A stretch of 7,253 nt of DNA from contig JAEZGC010000118.1 in assembly GCA_023437345.1 (NCBI GenBank), positions 1 through 7,253 of the forward strand, in the 5' to 3' direction. The notes beneath the pieces are model-generated. The model ran no database searches. It saw only the letters and a list, made by a program, of their open reading frames with translations, and was not told the DNA's origin. The stretch's first letter is position 1, and each line of letters opens with the position of its first letter. A program made the translations under genes and the position numbers. This document shows positions 1 through 6,142 of this stretch, piece by piece. The stretch is from Actinomycetes bacterium (GTDB lineage: Bacteria; Actinomycetota; Actinomycetes; Propionibacteriales; Propionibacteriaceae).

Positions 1-24
1 CGGATGTTCGGCTGCGATTGATTG

Positions 25-1356
25 TCAGGGTAGGAGGAGCAGTCGGCCGTCTGTGCTTGTGCCGGTCGGGTTGCCTCCCCAGAGCAGCAGGGAGTGGTCG
101 CCGCCTATCTGGGTGGTGTAGGGGAAGGTCCTGAGCTCTTCCAGGGCGGGGATGGCGGTCCACTGCCCAGTGACCGGGTCGAACAGGTCACCCTCGAGGA
201 TCGTCTGGTCACCTATGGCTGCCCAGGTACCGACCAGGGTTCCGCGTTCGAAGCCGGCCTTGATGTCGGTGACCTCGCTGGTTGCTGGGTCGAGGCTGGA
301 GTAGTACTCGTGGGTGCGGCGGTCACCGATGATCTCGTACCGCTCGCCGGGTGACTTCCACACGACGCGGTCGCCGACAGCGAGCGGTTCCCAGCCGTAC
401 ACGGGCCGACTGGTCTTCAGAGTGGTCCAGTTGGTCAGGGACGTGTCCAGGGTCGCGATTTGGAGCGGTTCGGACGGTGGGTTCGGGTCGGCCTCGAGAC
501 GGGTCGTCGAGAGCACCAGCCGGTCGCCGGCCCAGACCATCCAGCGGTCGTAGCTGGCGCCGAGCGGATCGTCCGGCAGCGTCGTCCACGTGCCGGTGTC
601 AGGGTGGAAGGCAAGGTCGTCGACCTCACCGTCCAGGTCGGAGCCGGCGGTTACGATGACCGCCGAGTCGGTCGCGACGAGCCGGCCGCCGCCAGGCTGC
701 GGCAGCGGATGGCTGGTCCAGGTGTCGGTGTCGACCTGGTAGCGCAACAGGGTCCGGTCGCCGATCGCCTGTACGTCCAAGATCTCGGCGGGGTCGGTGA
801 GGAAGTAGACAGAGTCGCCCAGCAGGACCGGCTCGCCAAGGCCGCCGACCAGCGGCGCCAACGCGATCAGGGTCCACGAGTCGGTGGCCGGGTCGTACAT
901 GGCCCCGTCCGACAGCCATACGGGATCGGGGGTGCAGTCGGACTCGACCGGGCCGCACGGATCGTTGTGCCCGCTGACCAGCAGGTACTGTCCATCAACC
1001 CATGCCCCCCGCGCCTCGAACCGCGGCGACAGCGGGCTGTCGGCGACCCTCACCCACGTCGGGACGGTGACCGGCTGGCGGGGGCTCTCCGCCGGGACTG
1101 CCGGGATCGGACGTCCGGCACCCAGCATGCCCGGCACCAGCAGGAGCGCCGCCGCCGACACCGCGGCCACCGCCAACCCGGCACCGATCCGCCGCGGCGC
1201 CCGATGGCGGCCCGGCTCCATCGAAGCTTCGCGGTGGACGCACGCCAAGACCACCGCGCGACGCTCCGGGTTCCAGATCTGGCCCAGGTCCGCGGCGTCG
1301 GGCCGCATCGCGACCAGGGTCTCCACCACATCCGGACCATCAACACGAACAGGCAT
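25..1356 (-). CDS. Membrane-anchored kelch-like protein, probable ECF sigma partner (anti-sigma/sensor)
   Basis: The product has 443 residues from ATG 1356. A longer frame opens at GTG 1371, but a strong GGAGGG site lies 7 nt before ATG 1356, so the ATG is preferred. Residues 1-56 are a short charged cytoplasmic part, 57-80 form one hydrophobic helix rich in Ala, Val and Leu, and the rest should lie outside the membrane. The outer part repeats a kelch-like strand motif (Y/F-x-P-x-T-x-x-W-T) near residues 154-163, 206-213, 250-258 and 392-400, which suggests a beta-propeller. C134 and C141 could form a disulfide outside the cell. The gene begins one base after the sigma factor stop, implying translational coupling. 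Sigma factor followed by a single-pass protein is the usual layout of ECF sigma/anti-sigma pairs, so I infer that the N-terminus binds the sigma factor. The zinc-binding HxxxCxxC anti-sigma motif is absent. The ligand is unknown. Confidence 0.8.
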   Translation of the reverse strand: MPVRVDGPDVVETLVAMRPDAADLGQIWNPERRAVVLACVHREASMEPGRHRAPRRIGAGLAVAAVSAAALLLVPGMLGAGRPIPAVPAESPRQPVTVPTWVRVADSPLSPRFEARGAWVDGQYLLVSGHNDPCGPVESDCTPDPVWLSDGAMYDPATDSWTLIALAPLVGGLGEPVLLGDSVYFLTDPAEILDVQAIGDRTLLRYQVDTDTWTSHPLPQPGGGRLVATDSAVIVTAGSDLDGEVDDLAFHPDTGTWTTLPDDPLGASYDRWMVWAGDRLVLSTTRLEADPNPPSEPLQIATLDTSLTNWTTLKTSRPVYGWEPLAVGDRVVWKSPGERYEIIGDRRTHEYYSSLDPATSEVTDIKAGFERGTLVGTWAAIGDQTILEGDLFDPVTGQWTAIPALEELRTFPYTTQIGGDHSLLLWGGNPTGTSTDGRLLLLP

Positions 1357-1357
1357 G

Positions 1358-1966
1358 TCAGTTCCCTCCACCCAGCACTAAAGCCCTCCGGACGGGCGAG
1401 ACCGGCTCGCACGCCGTATCGTCGAGCGCGGCCTGCAACCGACGTCGCGCCCGGCTCAACCGGGCCCTGGCGGCCGCCGGCGAACAGCCGAGCACCTCAG
1501 CAGCGCCCGCGGCGTCCAACCCGTCCCACCCGACCAGCAGCAACAACTCCCGGTCCTCCACGCTCAGCCCGCCCAGCGCGGCCAGCATCCCGGCCCGGTC
1601 AGCCGCCAAACCCGCCGGATCAGGACTCCCCGCGAGATCGGCCACCGCCCCCAACTCCGCGTCCAACCTGGCCCGCCGATCCCGGCTGCGCCAATGGTTC
1701 GCCAACACCCGACGCGCGGTCGCCAGCAACCACGGCACCGGATCCGGCGGCAAGTCCGCGAACCGCCGCCACGCCACCAGGAACACCTCAGCCACCACGT
1801 CGTCGCAATCAGAGTCCACGCAATGTCGACGGACATACCCGTACACCCGGGGCGAGACGGCCTCGAACATCACATCGAACGCCGCCTCGGCAGTGTTCCC
1901 GCCGGCAGGTTCCGATCCAGATGTCCTCACACTCCAGTAGTGTCCAGCATCCACCACCTGTGACAT
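1358..1966 (-). CDS. ECF-type RNA polymerase sigma-70 factor
   Basis: The product directs RNA polymerase to a specific promoter set. From ATG 1966 it has 202 residues, typical for ECF sigma factors, which carry only regions 2 and 4. Region 2 spans about residues 28-95, with the D-C-D-D-V-V-A-E-V-F-L-V-A-W core near 53-66 that binds the -10 element and core polymerase. Region 4 spans about 128-183 and ends in a helix-turn-helix (E-V-L-G-C-S-P-A-A-A-R-A-R-L-S-R-A-R) expected to read the -35 element. A 17-residue tail follows. The start is uncertain: the frame also opens at TTG 1981, and a GTG at 1930 would still leave region 2 whole. No start has a convincing ribosome binding site. It is the first gene of an operon with the kelch-like membrane protein, separated by one base. 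Stress-responsive control by that partner is an inference. Confidence 0.88.
   Translation of the reverse strand: MSQVVDAGHYWSVRTSGSEPAGGNTAEAAFDVMFEAVSPRVYGYVRRHCVDSDCDDVVAEVFLVAWRRFADLPPDPVPWLLATARRVLANHWRSRDRRARLDAELGAVADLAGSPDPAGLAADRAGMLAALGGLSVEDRELLLLVGWDGLDAAGAAEVLGCSPAAARARLSRARRRLQAALDDTACEPVSPVRRALVLGGGN
1364..1369 (-). promoter_or_regulatory. Ribosome binding site of the kelch-like gene
   Basis: GGAGGG on the minus strand lies 7 nt before ATG 1356, inside the last codons of the sigma factor gene. It decides the start: GTG 1371 overlaps this site and has no equivalent of its own. Confidence 0.75.
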
Positions 1967-2040
1967 CCGATCCGCGACCAACCACGCACCACCAGCCCGA
2001 CCGGACTGACTACCGCACCCGCTGCGGCATGAGCGTGACT

Positions 2041-2072
2041 TGCCACAACCCTCGGCAGGTCGAGGGCAGGCA
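2041..2072 (-). terminator. Hairpin between the ATPase gene and the sigma factor gene, possible terminator
   Basis: A perfect 6-bp stem, CCCTCG/CGAGGG (2049-2054 with 2061-2066), has a 6-nt loop. It is prolonged by TGCC/GGCA (2041-2044 with 2069-2072) across a small internal loop. It sits about 90 nt after the ATPase stop codon and before the sigma factor gene, where a terminator would isolate the two units. No T-run follows on the minus strand, so it would be of the tail-less type or have another role. Confidence 0.4.
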
Positions 2073-2158
2073 CCTCGCGATTGATGGCCGCTTCCCCCTC
2101 CCGAAGACGCGTACCTGCAGTCGAAACAATGTTGTGGACCCGGGTGTTGCCGCGACCC

Positions 2159-4513
2159 TCAGTCGTGCAAGTCGTCGTCCGATATCTCCAAGTAAGGGCG
2201 GAATGCCGGATGGATACGGAGACGTGGAATCCTCTCCTCCTTCGATGCGAGACGTTCCGCCACGAGGGTCTTCCGCCGAGCGGAAACCTCGCCCTCGACG
2301 TAGTCGAACTTGCCGTCGGCGACTTCGACCCCGAAGAACGAAGCAGCAGTGAGCCATTTTCGCAGAATTTCGGGATCCGGCGCCGAACCCAGCAGGCGAT
2401 CAATCTCCCCCAGCGGCTGCGTCGCGGAAAGCCCCGCGAATTCATAGAGCGCCTCTTCCAGATTCACGTTGAGCGACTCGCTCTCGACAATTAAAGCCTG
2501 AATGGCGAACCGCGAGTACTCTCGCTCTGCATAAGTGATGTCCGAGGCGTCAATCTGTGAATGGCCGCGATTTATGGCCGTAGTAAGCGCTGAGTTCGCA
2601 AAATACACGAAGTCGCGCGGCCGACGCAGAGCGCGCCACAAGAAGTAGTCCCGTGTCGGCAATCCGCGAACTTCCGGGCAAAAGAGCTCCTCCCACATTG
2701 AGGCCGAGCCCACCCTCTTCCTTCTATTTGCGGCGTAGCGCTCTTCTAGAACGCGAACCAGGAGTTGCTCGTCACCCCAGTCCACCGCCCTCGCCCCGAT
2801 CTTGTCAGGCTCACGAGCGTACGACTGCACCGCATCCAGGATATCTGTGCGAATGAACAGAGCAAGAGTTGCATTGAACCCAGTGTCGCCTCGGGATCGA
2901 CTGAACTCCTTCTCTATCCTCCCAGCCGCCACGAGCAAGGACAGAATAAAGCGCGCGTTTACTTCAAAATCGCGGCCACGCTCCCAATTCTTGTCCAAGT
3001 TGTCAATAAGGATGGCCACCCTGCGAAAGCCTCGTAGAATTCTAGACGTAAGCGTACGGAGTCTGCTAAGTTGATCCGCTCGTATTGCGCGCGCCACAGC
3101 GTCGTGGTCATTCCCGTCCCTCTGCGCCGTTTCACGGCGCACCTTCTGCACAACGCGTTCGAGCCTTGTGGATAGGTCTTCGTCTGGGTCGATTGACATC
3201 TGCTGGAGCAGGTAGCGCAGGTCTTCGCCGGCGGCTTGCTCATCCTGGGACAGTGGCCGATTGCCCAGGAGTTCGAGCGCGCGTAGTGCGATCTCGCTCT
3301 GAATGAGGAATGTCCAGCTCGTCATCAAGAAGTACTCCGCGTGGGCGGGACTCCCGAACTGTTTGAGCACCTCGACAAGCCCGGCCAGTTCGTACGAAGA
3401 CGGCTTGATCGGAACCACAAGCACCTCGCGGTCCCGGCCGAGGTCAAGGGCTACCTGCAACATAGTAGCGGTCTTGCCGGTACCCTTTCGGCCAGCGAAG
3501 ATTTGCGATTCTCCCGCCACGACGGCTGAGAACTCGCTTGTCTGCACGAAATAGGCTCCCAGTTCCTCTGCCTCATACTCTGCGACATACTGTCCAAAAC
3601 TGTTAAGCGGCAGTTCGATATCGAGTTGAAAGCGCCCGAGGCGACGTCCGCCCAACCTGGCTTTCGGAATCGTATCCAGCCAGTCCCTTACCTTCTTCTG
3701 CAGTTCGGCTGACGTGCTGTACTGATACAGTAGGTCGCGGTAGTCTAGCGGTGCGACAAATCCCTGCTGTACCACCATGAGAAGCGGGATCCCTAAGCCG
3801 TGCGCGAATCCCGCCAAGAAGCTGGCGCGTGCGTTGTGCTCGGTCGCACGCTTTCTACTGGCGCTCAAGAGGTGGATGATCGCCGCGGACGAGCGATAGA
3901 TCTCCTTGGCATAGAAGCCCAGCGGCGCGATGCCAAGATCATCTCCCGCGCCCAGAATCTTGAGATGGCTCTGCCTCTCAAGCAGTTGTTCCAGACCCAG
4001 CGCAGCGCTGAACCGAAGGGGCAGCGAGGGTGCAAATACCGCGTTCTCCTCTCGCGGTTTGCCATTGGCGAGCAGAACCCCAAAGAGCGGGGGGGTCTTG
4101 TCAGCTAGTCCGTTCAGATAGCGGCTAACAAGCACCTCTGGATTGCCGGCATACTGGGTGCGGCCTACGGTGGCGAAGATCGCTACTTCGTTCCAGTTGC
4201 GATCAGCTTCGGTGTCTGTCTCATCGAATGCTAGCCATATTGGCTTGTTGCGGGCCACGGCATAGCCCAGCTCGAAGAGTACATTCCAGTTCATGGAGCT
4301 GATCTCTCCGACTACGCCGTCAGACGCATCTATCTCTTCGATTATCGAGTCGATCAGTATGCGCCCGTCAACCTTCATGTCTTCCCACGTGCGGGCGGTG
4401 TGCCCGCGCTTCGATAGCGCGGAGGCCGCGTCTCGCATCGCTTCAGCACGAAGTGGCGGCTCTGAGGGGTAGGCGAAGAATGCCCGATTGCCTTGTTCGT
4501 CTGCGCTGGCCAC
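2159..4513 (-). CDS. TIR/deoxyribosyltransferase-like plus Sll1717-type P-loop ATPase, candidate defence protein
   Basis: The product has 784 residues from GTG 4513. An in-frame stop lies only three codons upstream with no other start between, and starting at the next internal ATG would remove the first beta strand. Domain 1 (about 10-130) resembles nucleoside deoxyribosyltransferase/TIR-like folds: strand A-F-F-A-Y-P-S (11-17), then I-D-A-S-D-G-V-V-G-E-I-S (61-72) and N-W-N-V-L-F-E-L-G-Y-A (75-85), with E81 in the expected catalytic place. Domain 2 (about 180-275) has a similar pattern (N227 to G241) without that glutamate. The linker to the ATPase (about 300-340) and Walker A G-R-K-G-T-G-K-T (341-348) look like the Sll1717 P-loop family. 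Walker B is V-A-I-L-I-D-N-L-D (499-507), F-I-R-T-D-I (553-558) may be a sensor, and R-P-R-D (631-634) precedes a C-terminal helical part. GC is well below its neighbours and L674 is a TTA codon, which suggests transfer. By analogy with TIR-STAND immune proteins, the ATPase may control NAD or nucleotide cleavage; substrate and trigger are unknown. Confidence 0.85.
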   Translation of the reverse strand: MASADEQGNRAFFAYPSEPPLRAEAMRDAASALSKRGHTARTWEDMKVDGRILIDSIIEEIDASDGVVGEISSMNWNVLFELGYAVARNKPIWLAFDETDTEADRNWNEVAIFATVGRTQYAGNPEVLVSRYLNGLADKTPPLFGVLLANGKPREENAVFAPSLPLRFSAALGLEQLLERQSHLKILGAGDDLGIAPLGFYAKEIYRSSAAIIHLLSASRKRATEHNARASFLAGFAHGLGIPLLMVVQQGFVAPLDYRDLLYQYSTSAELQKKVRDWLDTIPKARLGGRRLGRFQLDIELPLNSFGQYVAEYEAEELGAYFVQTSEFSAVVAGESQIFAGRKGTGKTATMLQVALDLGRDREVLVVPIKPSSYELAGLVEVLKQFGSPAHAEYFLMTSWTFLIQSEIALRALELLGNRPLSQDEQAAGEDLRYLLQQMSIDPDEDLSTRLERVVQKVRRETAQRDGNDHDAVARAIRADQLSRLRTLTSRILRGFRRVAILIDNLDKNWERGRDFEVNARFILSLLVAAGRIEKEFSRSRGDTGFNATLALFIRTDILDAVQSYAREPDKIGARAVDWGDEQLLVRVLEERYAANRRKRVGSASMWEELFCPEVRGLPTRDYFLWRALRRPRDFVYFANSALTTAINRGHSQIDASDITYAEREYSRFAIQALIVESESLNVNLEEALYEFAGLSATQPLGEIDRLLGSAPDPEILRKWLTAASFFGVEVADGKFDYVEGEVSARRKTLVAERLASKEERIPRLRIHPAFRPYLEISDDDLHD

Positions 4514-4556
4514 GGCTCCACGCTATCGGTTGACAGGCGCCGGGGAGCGGCTACTT

Positions 4557-4588
4557 CACTGCGGGCCGGGAGTAGTTTCGGCCCAGTG
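4557..4588. repeat. Inverted repeat upstream of the ATPase gene
   Basis: CACT-GC-GGGCCG (4557-4568) faces CGGCCC-AGTG (4579-4588). This gives 10 base pairs with a 2-nt bulge on the left arm and a 10-nt loop. It lies 44 bases upstream of the ATPase start codon and could be an operator, a leader hairpin or a terminator remnant. Confidence 0.5.
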
Positions 4589-4754
4589 CCATGTTCGGGT
4601 GGAGAAGATCGCCGTCAGCCGGCCGATGGGGTAGGGGGTGTGGGGCTTCTTGTTCCGTACCCCTGGAGTTCAATGCGCGCTCATCGGTTGGATTGAGGAC
4701 CGCGCCGGCCTGGGGCCTGGTGCGACTGTCCGGACGGACGTCCTGAGTTCGGCA

Positions 4755-4784
4755 TGTGCGCGACGTTTCGTGTCGGCGCGCACA
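4755..4784. repeat. Inverted repeat in the divergent spacer
   Basis: TGTGCGCGACG (4755-4765) pairs with CGGCGCGCACA (4774-4784) in 10 of 11 positions around an 8-nt loop. There is no T-run on either side and no gene ends here, since both flanking genes point away. A protein-binding operator or structured leader is more likely than a terminator. Confidence 0.5.
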
Positions 4785-4835
4785 CCCCAGCGTTGGGCCG
4801 AGGGTCACGCGGGGCGCCCGGTCAGTGGGCCCGGG

Positions 4836-4865
4836 TTGAGGTGTGCCTTCGACTTGCGGTAGACC
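4836..4865 (+). promoter_or_regulatory. Possible weak promoter of the LRV gene
   Basis: TTGAGG (4836-4841) lies 18 nt from TAGACC (4860-4865). Transcription would start near 4872, about 30 nt before the ATG, leaving room for the ribosome binding site. The -10 match is poor. Confidence 0.25.
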
Positions 4866-4886
4866 TCCGCACACGGGCTCGGTCAC

Positions 4887-4894
4887 GAGGAAGG
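4887..4894 (+). promoter_or_regulatory. Ribosome binding site of the LRV gene
   Basis: GAGGAAGG lies 7 nt before ATG 4902 and fixes that start. Confidence 0.7.
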
Positions 4895-4901
4895 CGCAAC
4901 G

Positions 4902-5597
4902 ATGTCGGATGTCGAGGATCTGGTGGCCGAGGCGTCCAATGAGCTGACACCGGCTGACTCGCTGGCGCGCCTGGGCCGCAGCCGGAACGCAACCGTTCGC
5001 CGGGCGGTCGCGGCCAACCCCCTCACCCCGCCCGAGGCGCTCGGACGGCTGGTGCGGGACGACGACCAGGCTGTGTTGAGCGCTGTTGCGCGGAACCCCG
5101 CCACGCCAGCCGCCGCACTCTGGACCCTCGCCCGGGACAATGCGGCGCTGCGTGGCACCATCGCCGGGAACGCGTCGGTGCCGCCGGATCTGCTGGCAGC
5201 GCTGGTGGCCGACGAGGACGAGGACGTCCGCTTCTGGAGTACCTTCAACCCGCACATCTCCGATGAAGCACTGGAATCACTAATCGAGGATCCGCACTCA
5301 AAGGTCAGGACCAGAGCGGCACAGGCACTCCAGGCGCGCCGCGAGGTGCAGCGGCAACGCGACCACGGCAGACCGCCCCGCCCCGATGCCGGAGCCGAAC
5401 CGGCAACCGCGGCCGCCACCACCAACCCGGGACGGCACTGTCGAAGGCGGGTTGTGGGAGCAACCGCCGGGCGGGCCCGACGTGCCCGGCGATACCTGAC
5501 GCGGTCCTGCCGGCGACCTGGACGCGCCGCCCAATCCCGGCCAGTCGGGCGTGGGCCGGGCACACCGCGACCACCGGTGACATCGCGTGCACAATGA
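4902..5597 (+). CDS. Leucine-rich repeat variant (LRV/HEAT-like) protein
   Basis: The single open frame encodes 231 residues. Residues about 27-143 hold four to five helical repeats of about 25 residues with the pattern V-R-x-A-V-A-x-N-P-x-T-P-P-x-x-L-x-x-L-x-x-D, seen most clearly from 31, 57, 82 and 108. This matches LRV repeats, which stack like HEAT repeats and serve as protein-binding surfaces. The N-terminal cysteine cluster of iron-sulfur LRV proteins is absent. After about residue 145 the frame becomes Arg/Pro-rich. From about residue 176 it loses the third-position G/C preference seen earlier, so the last 50 residues may not be native. A +1 frame over the same stretch reads as a more ordinary tail and stops at 5499. 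The strong ribosome binding site supports the start. No enzyme motif is seen; binding partner unknown. Confidence 0.75.
   Translation: MSDVEDLVAEASNELTPADSLARLGRSRNATVRRAVAANPLTPPEALGRLVRDDDQAVLSAVARNPATPAAALWTLARDNAALRGTIAGNASVPPDLLAALVADEDEDVRFWSTFNPHISDEALESLIEDPHSKVRTRAAQALQARREVQRQRDHGRPPRPDAGAEPATAAATTNPGRHCRRRVVGATAGRARRARRYLTRSCRRPGRAAQSRPVGRGPGTPRPPVTSRAQ
5590..5595 (+). promoter_or_regulatory. Possible -10 element giving a leaderless DUF1304 mRNA
   Basis: CACAAT matches 4 of 6 bases of TATAAT and ends 5 nt before ATG 5601, so transcription could start on the A of the ATG. No ribosome binding site precedes this ATG, which fits leaderless initiation. The -35 region is weak (near 5567-5572). 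Confidence 0.3.
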
Positions 5598-5600
5598 GCC

Positions 5601-5975
5601 ATGAACCTCGTGGCACAGATCTTCGTCGTCATCGCCGTGCTGTTCCATGTGCTGGCCTTCGTGATGGAGAGCCTCCTGTTCCATCGCAAGGACGTGCAGA
5701 CGTTCCTGCTCGGCCGTCCGGAACCGGCGGAGGGTGTGCGCCTGTGGGCGTTCAACCAGGGGTTCTACAACCTCTTCCTTGCCGCAGGCCCGGCCGCAGG
5801 GCTGGTCGCCCACGCCGCCGGCCAGCCGGACGTCGGCCGAGCGCTGGTCGTCTACGGGTGCGCCTTCATGGTCGGCTGCGGCATCGTCTTGTTCGTCTCG
5901 AACCGGAAACTCTGGCGCGGCATGATCGGTCAGAGCGCGCCGCCGCTGATCGCCCTTGTCGCGACGCTCCTCTAG
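5601..5975 (+). CDS. DUF1304 family integral membrane protein
   Basis: This 124-residue protein has four predicted hydrophobic helices (about 4-24, 50-71, 81-100 and 109-124), the full length of the DUF1304 family. Typical family features are the N-terminal helix with H16 and E23, the following F-L-L-G-R-P segment, and the F-N-Q-G-F-Y-N-L-F-L-A motif at 51-61 at the start of helix two. The family is widespread in bacteria and has no firmly established function; a small inner-membrane role is all that can be said. The gene starts 3 nt after the stop of the long LRV frame. An overlapping ATG at 5594 opens another frame that does not resemble any family. The start lacks a ribosome binding site but is right for the first helix. 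A hairpin right after the stop suggests the transcript ends here. Confidence 0.88.
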   Translation: MNLVAQIFVVIAVLFHVLAFVMESLLFHRKDVQTFLLGRPEPAEGVRLWAFNQGFYNLFLAAGPAAGLVAHAAGQPDVGRALVVYGCAFMVGCGIVLFVSNRKLWRGMIGQSAPPLIALVATLL

Positions 5976-6031
5976 GCTCACCCACTCCCCCCGGATGCCG
6001 CTGCGCCCGCCATCCCCGGGGGACCCGAGCC
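5976..6031 (+). terminator. GC-rich hairpin after DUF1304, probable terminator
   Basis: CCCCCGG (5988-5994) pairs with CCGGGGG (6016-6022). Outside it, GGCTC (5975-5979) pairs with GAGCC (6027-6031) across an asymmetric internal loop. The structure begins at the DUF1304 stop codon and precedes a separate promoter. No T-run follows. Confidence 0.45.
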
Positions 6032-6079
6032 GGAGGCACCCGCTCCCCCGCCCGTCCGCCAACCGCAGACTGCGGCGTG

Positions 6080-6104
6080 GTTCATCGCTGGTTCTGCCGG
6101 GTAG
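6080..6104 (+). promoter_or_regulatory. SigB/SigF-like stress promoter before the small acidic gene
   Basis: GTTC (6080-6083), a 15-nt spacer and GGGTAG (6099-6104) closely match the GTTT-N14-16-GGGTAT pattern of actinobacterial general-stress sigma factors. Transcription would start near 6111, about 30 nt before ATG 6143. This is a pattern match by eye. Confidence 0.45.
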
Positions 6105-6142
6105 AGGTGGGTTATCCACCGAGCAGCACACGGGAGCCAGCC

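Larger units (their letters stand above)
4514..4901. other. Divergent intergenic spacer, no gene seen
   Basis: These 388 bases separate the leftward ATPase gene from the rightward LRV gene. Open frames here lack ribosome binding sites and known motifs. The spacer holds two inverted repeats (4557-4588 and 4755-4784), a G-rich stretch at 4628-4645 with three G-runs, and a possible weak promoter at 4836-4865 for the rightward genes. Before the ATPase start on the minus strand, GGAG lies only 2 nt from the GTG, which is too close for good initiation. A TAGCGT hexamer (4520-4525) would place transcription start almost on the GTG, so the ATPase mRNA may be leaderless; I see no matching -35 element. 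Confidence 0.6.

Noticed and set aside
460..2352. 630-codon open frame on the plus strand
   Set aside because: It lies antisense to the kelch-like and sigma factor genes, is Arg/Pro-rich with no recognisable domain, and has no ribosome binding site. It is a by-product of high GC.
4530..4535. TTGACA on the plus strand, considered as a -35 element
   Set aside because: No -10-like hexamer follows at 16-19 nt and no nearby gene starts in that direction.
4628..4663. Three G-runs with a GGGGTA/TACCCC pair, considered as a G-quadruplex or hairpin
   Set aside because: Only three adequate G-runs are present and the paired arms are 24 nt apart, so neither structure is convincing.
4551..5255. 234-codon open frame on the minus strand reaching into the divergent spacer
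   Set aside because: It overlaps the LRV repeats antisense, and its composition is typical of a shadow frame. Nothing in 4551-4900 resembles a protein domain.
4883..5755. 290-codon open frame on the minus strand
   Set aside because: It is antisense to the LRV gene and part of DUF1304, with Ser/Arg/Ala-rich low-complexity content and no family motif.
5298..6131. 277-codon open frame on the minus strand
   Set aside because: It covers DUF1304 antisense and crosses a probable terminator; no start signal and no motif.
5594..6142. Upstream extension of the small acidic protein, in the same frame
   Set aside because: This part overlaps DUF1304 out of frame and is Arg/Gly/Pro-rich. The ribosome binding site and promoter point to ATG 6143.
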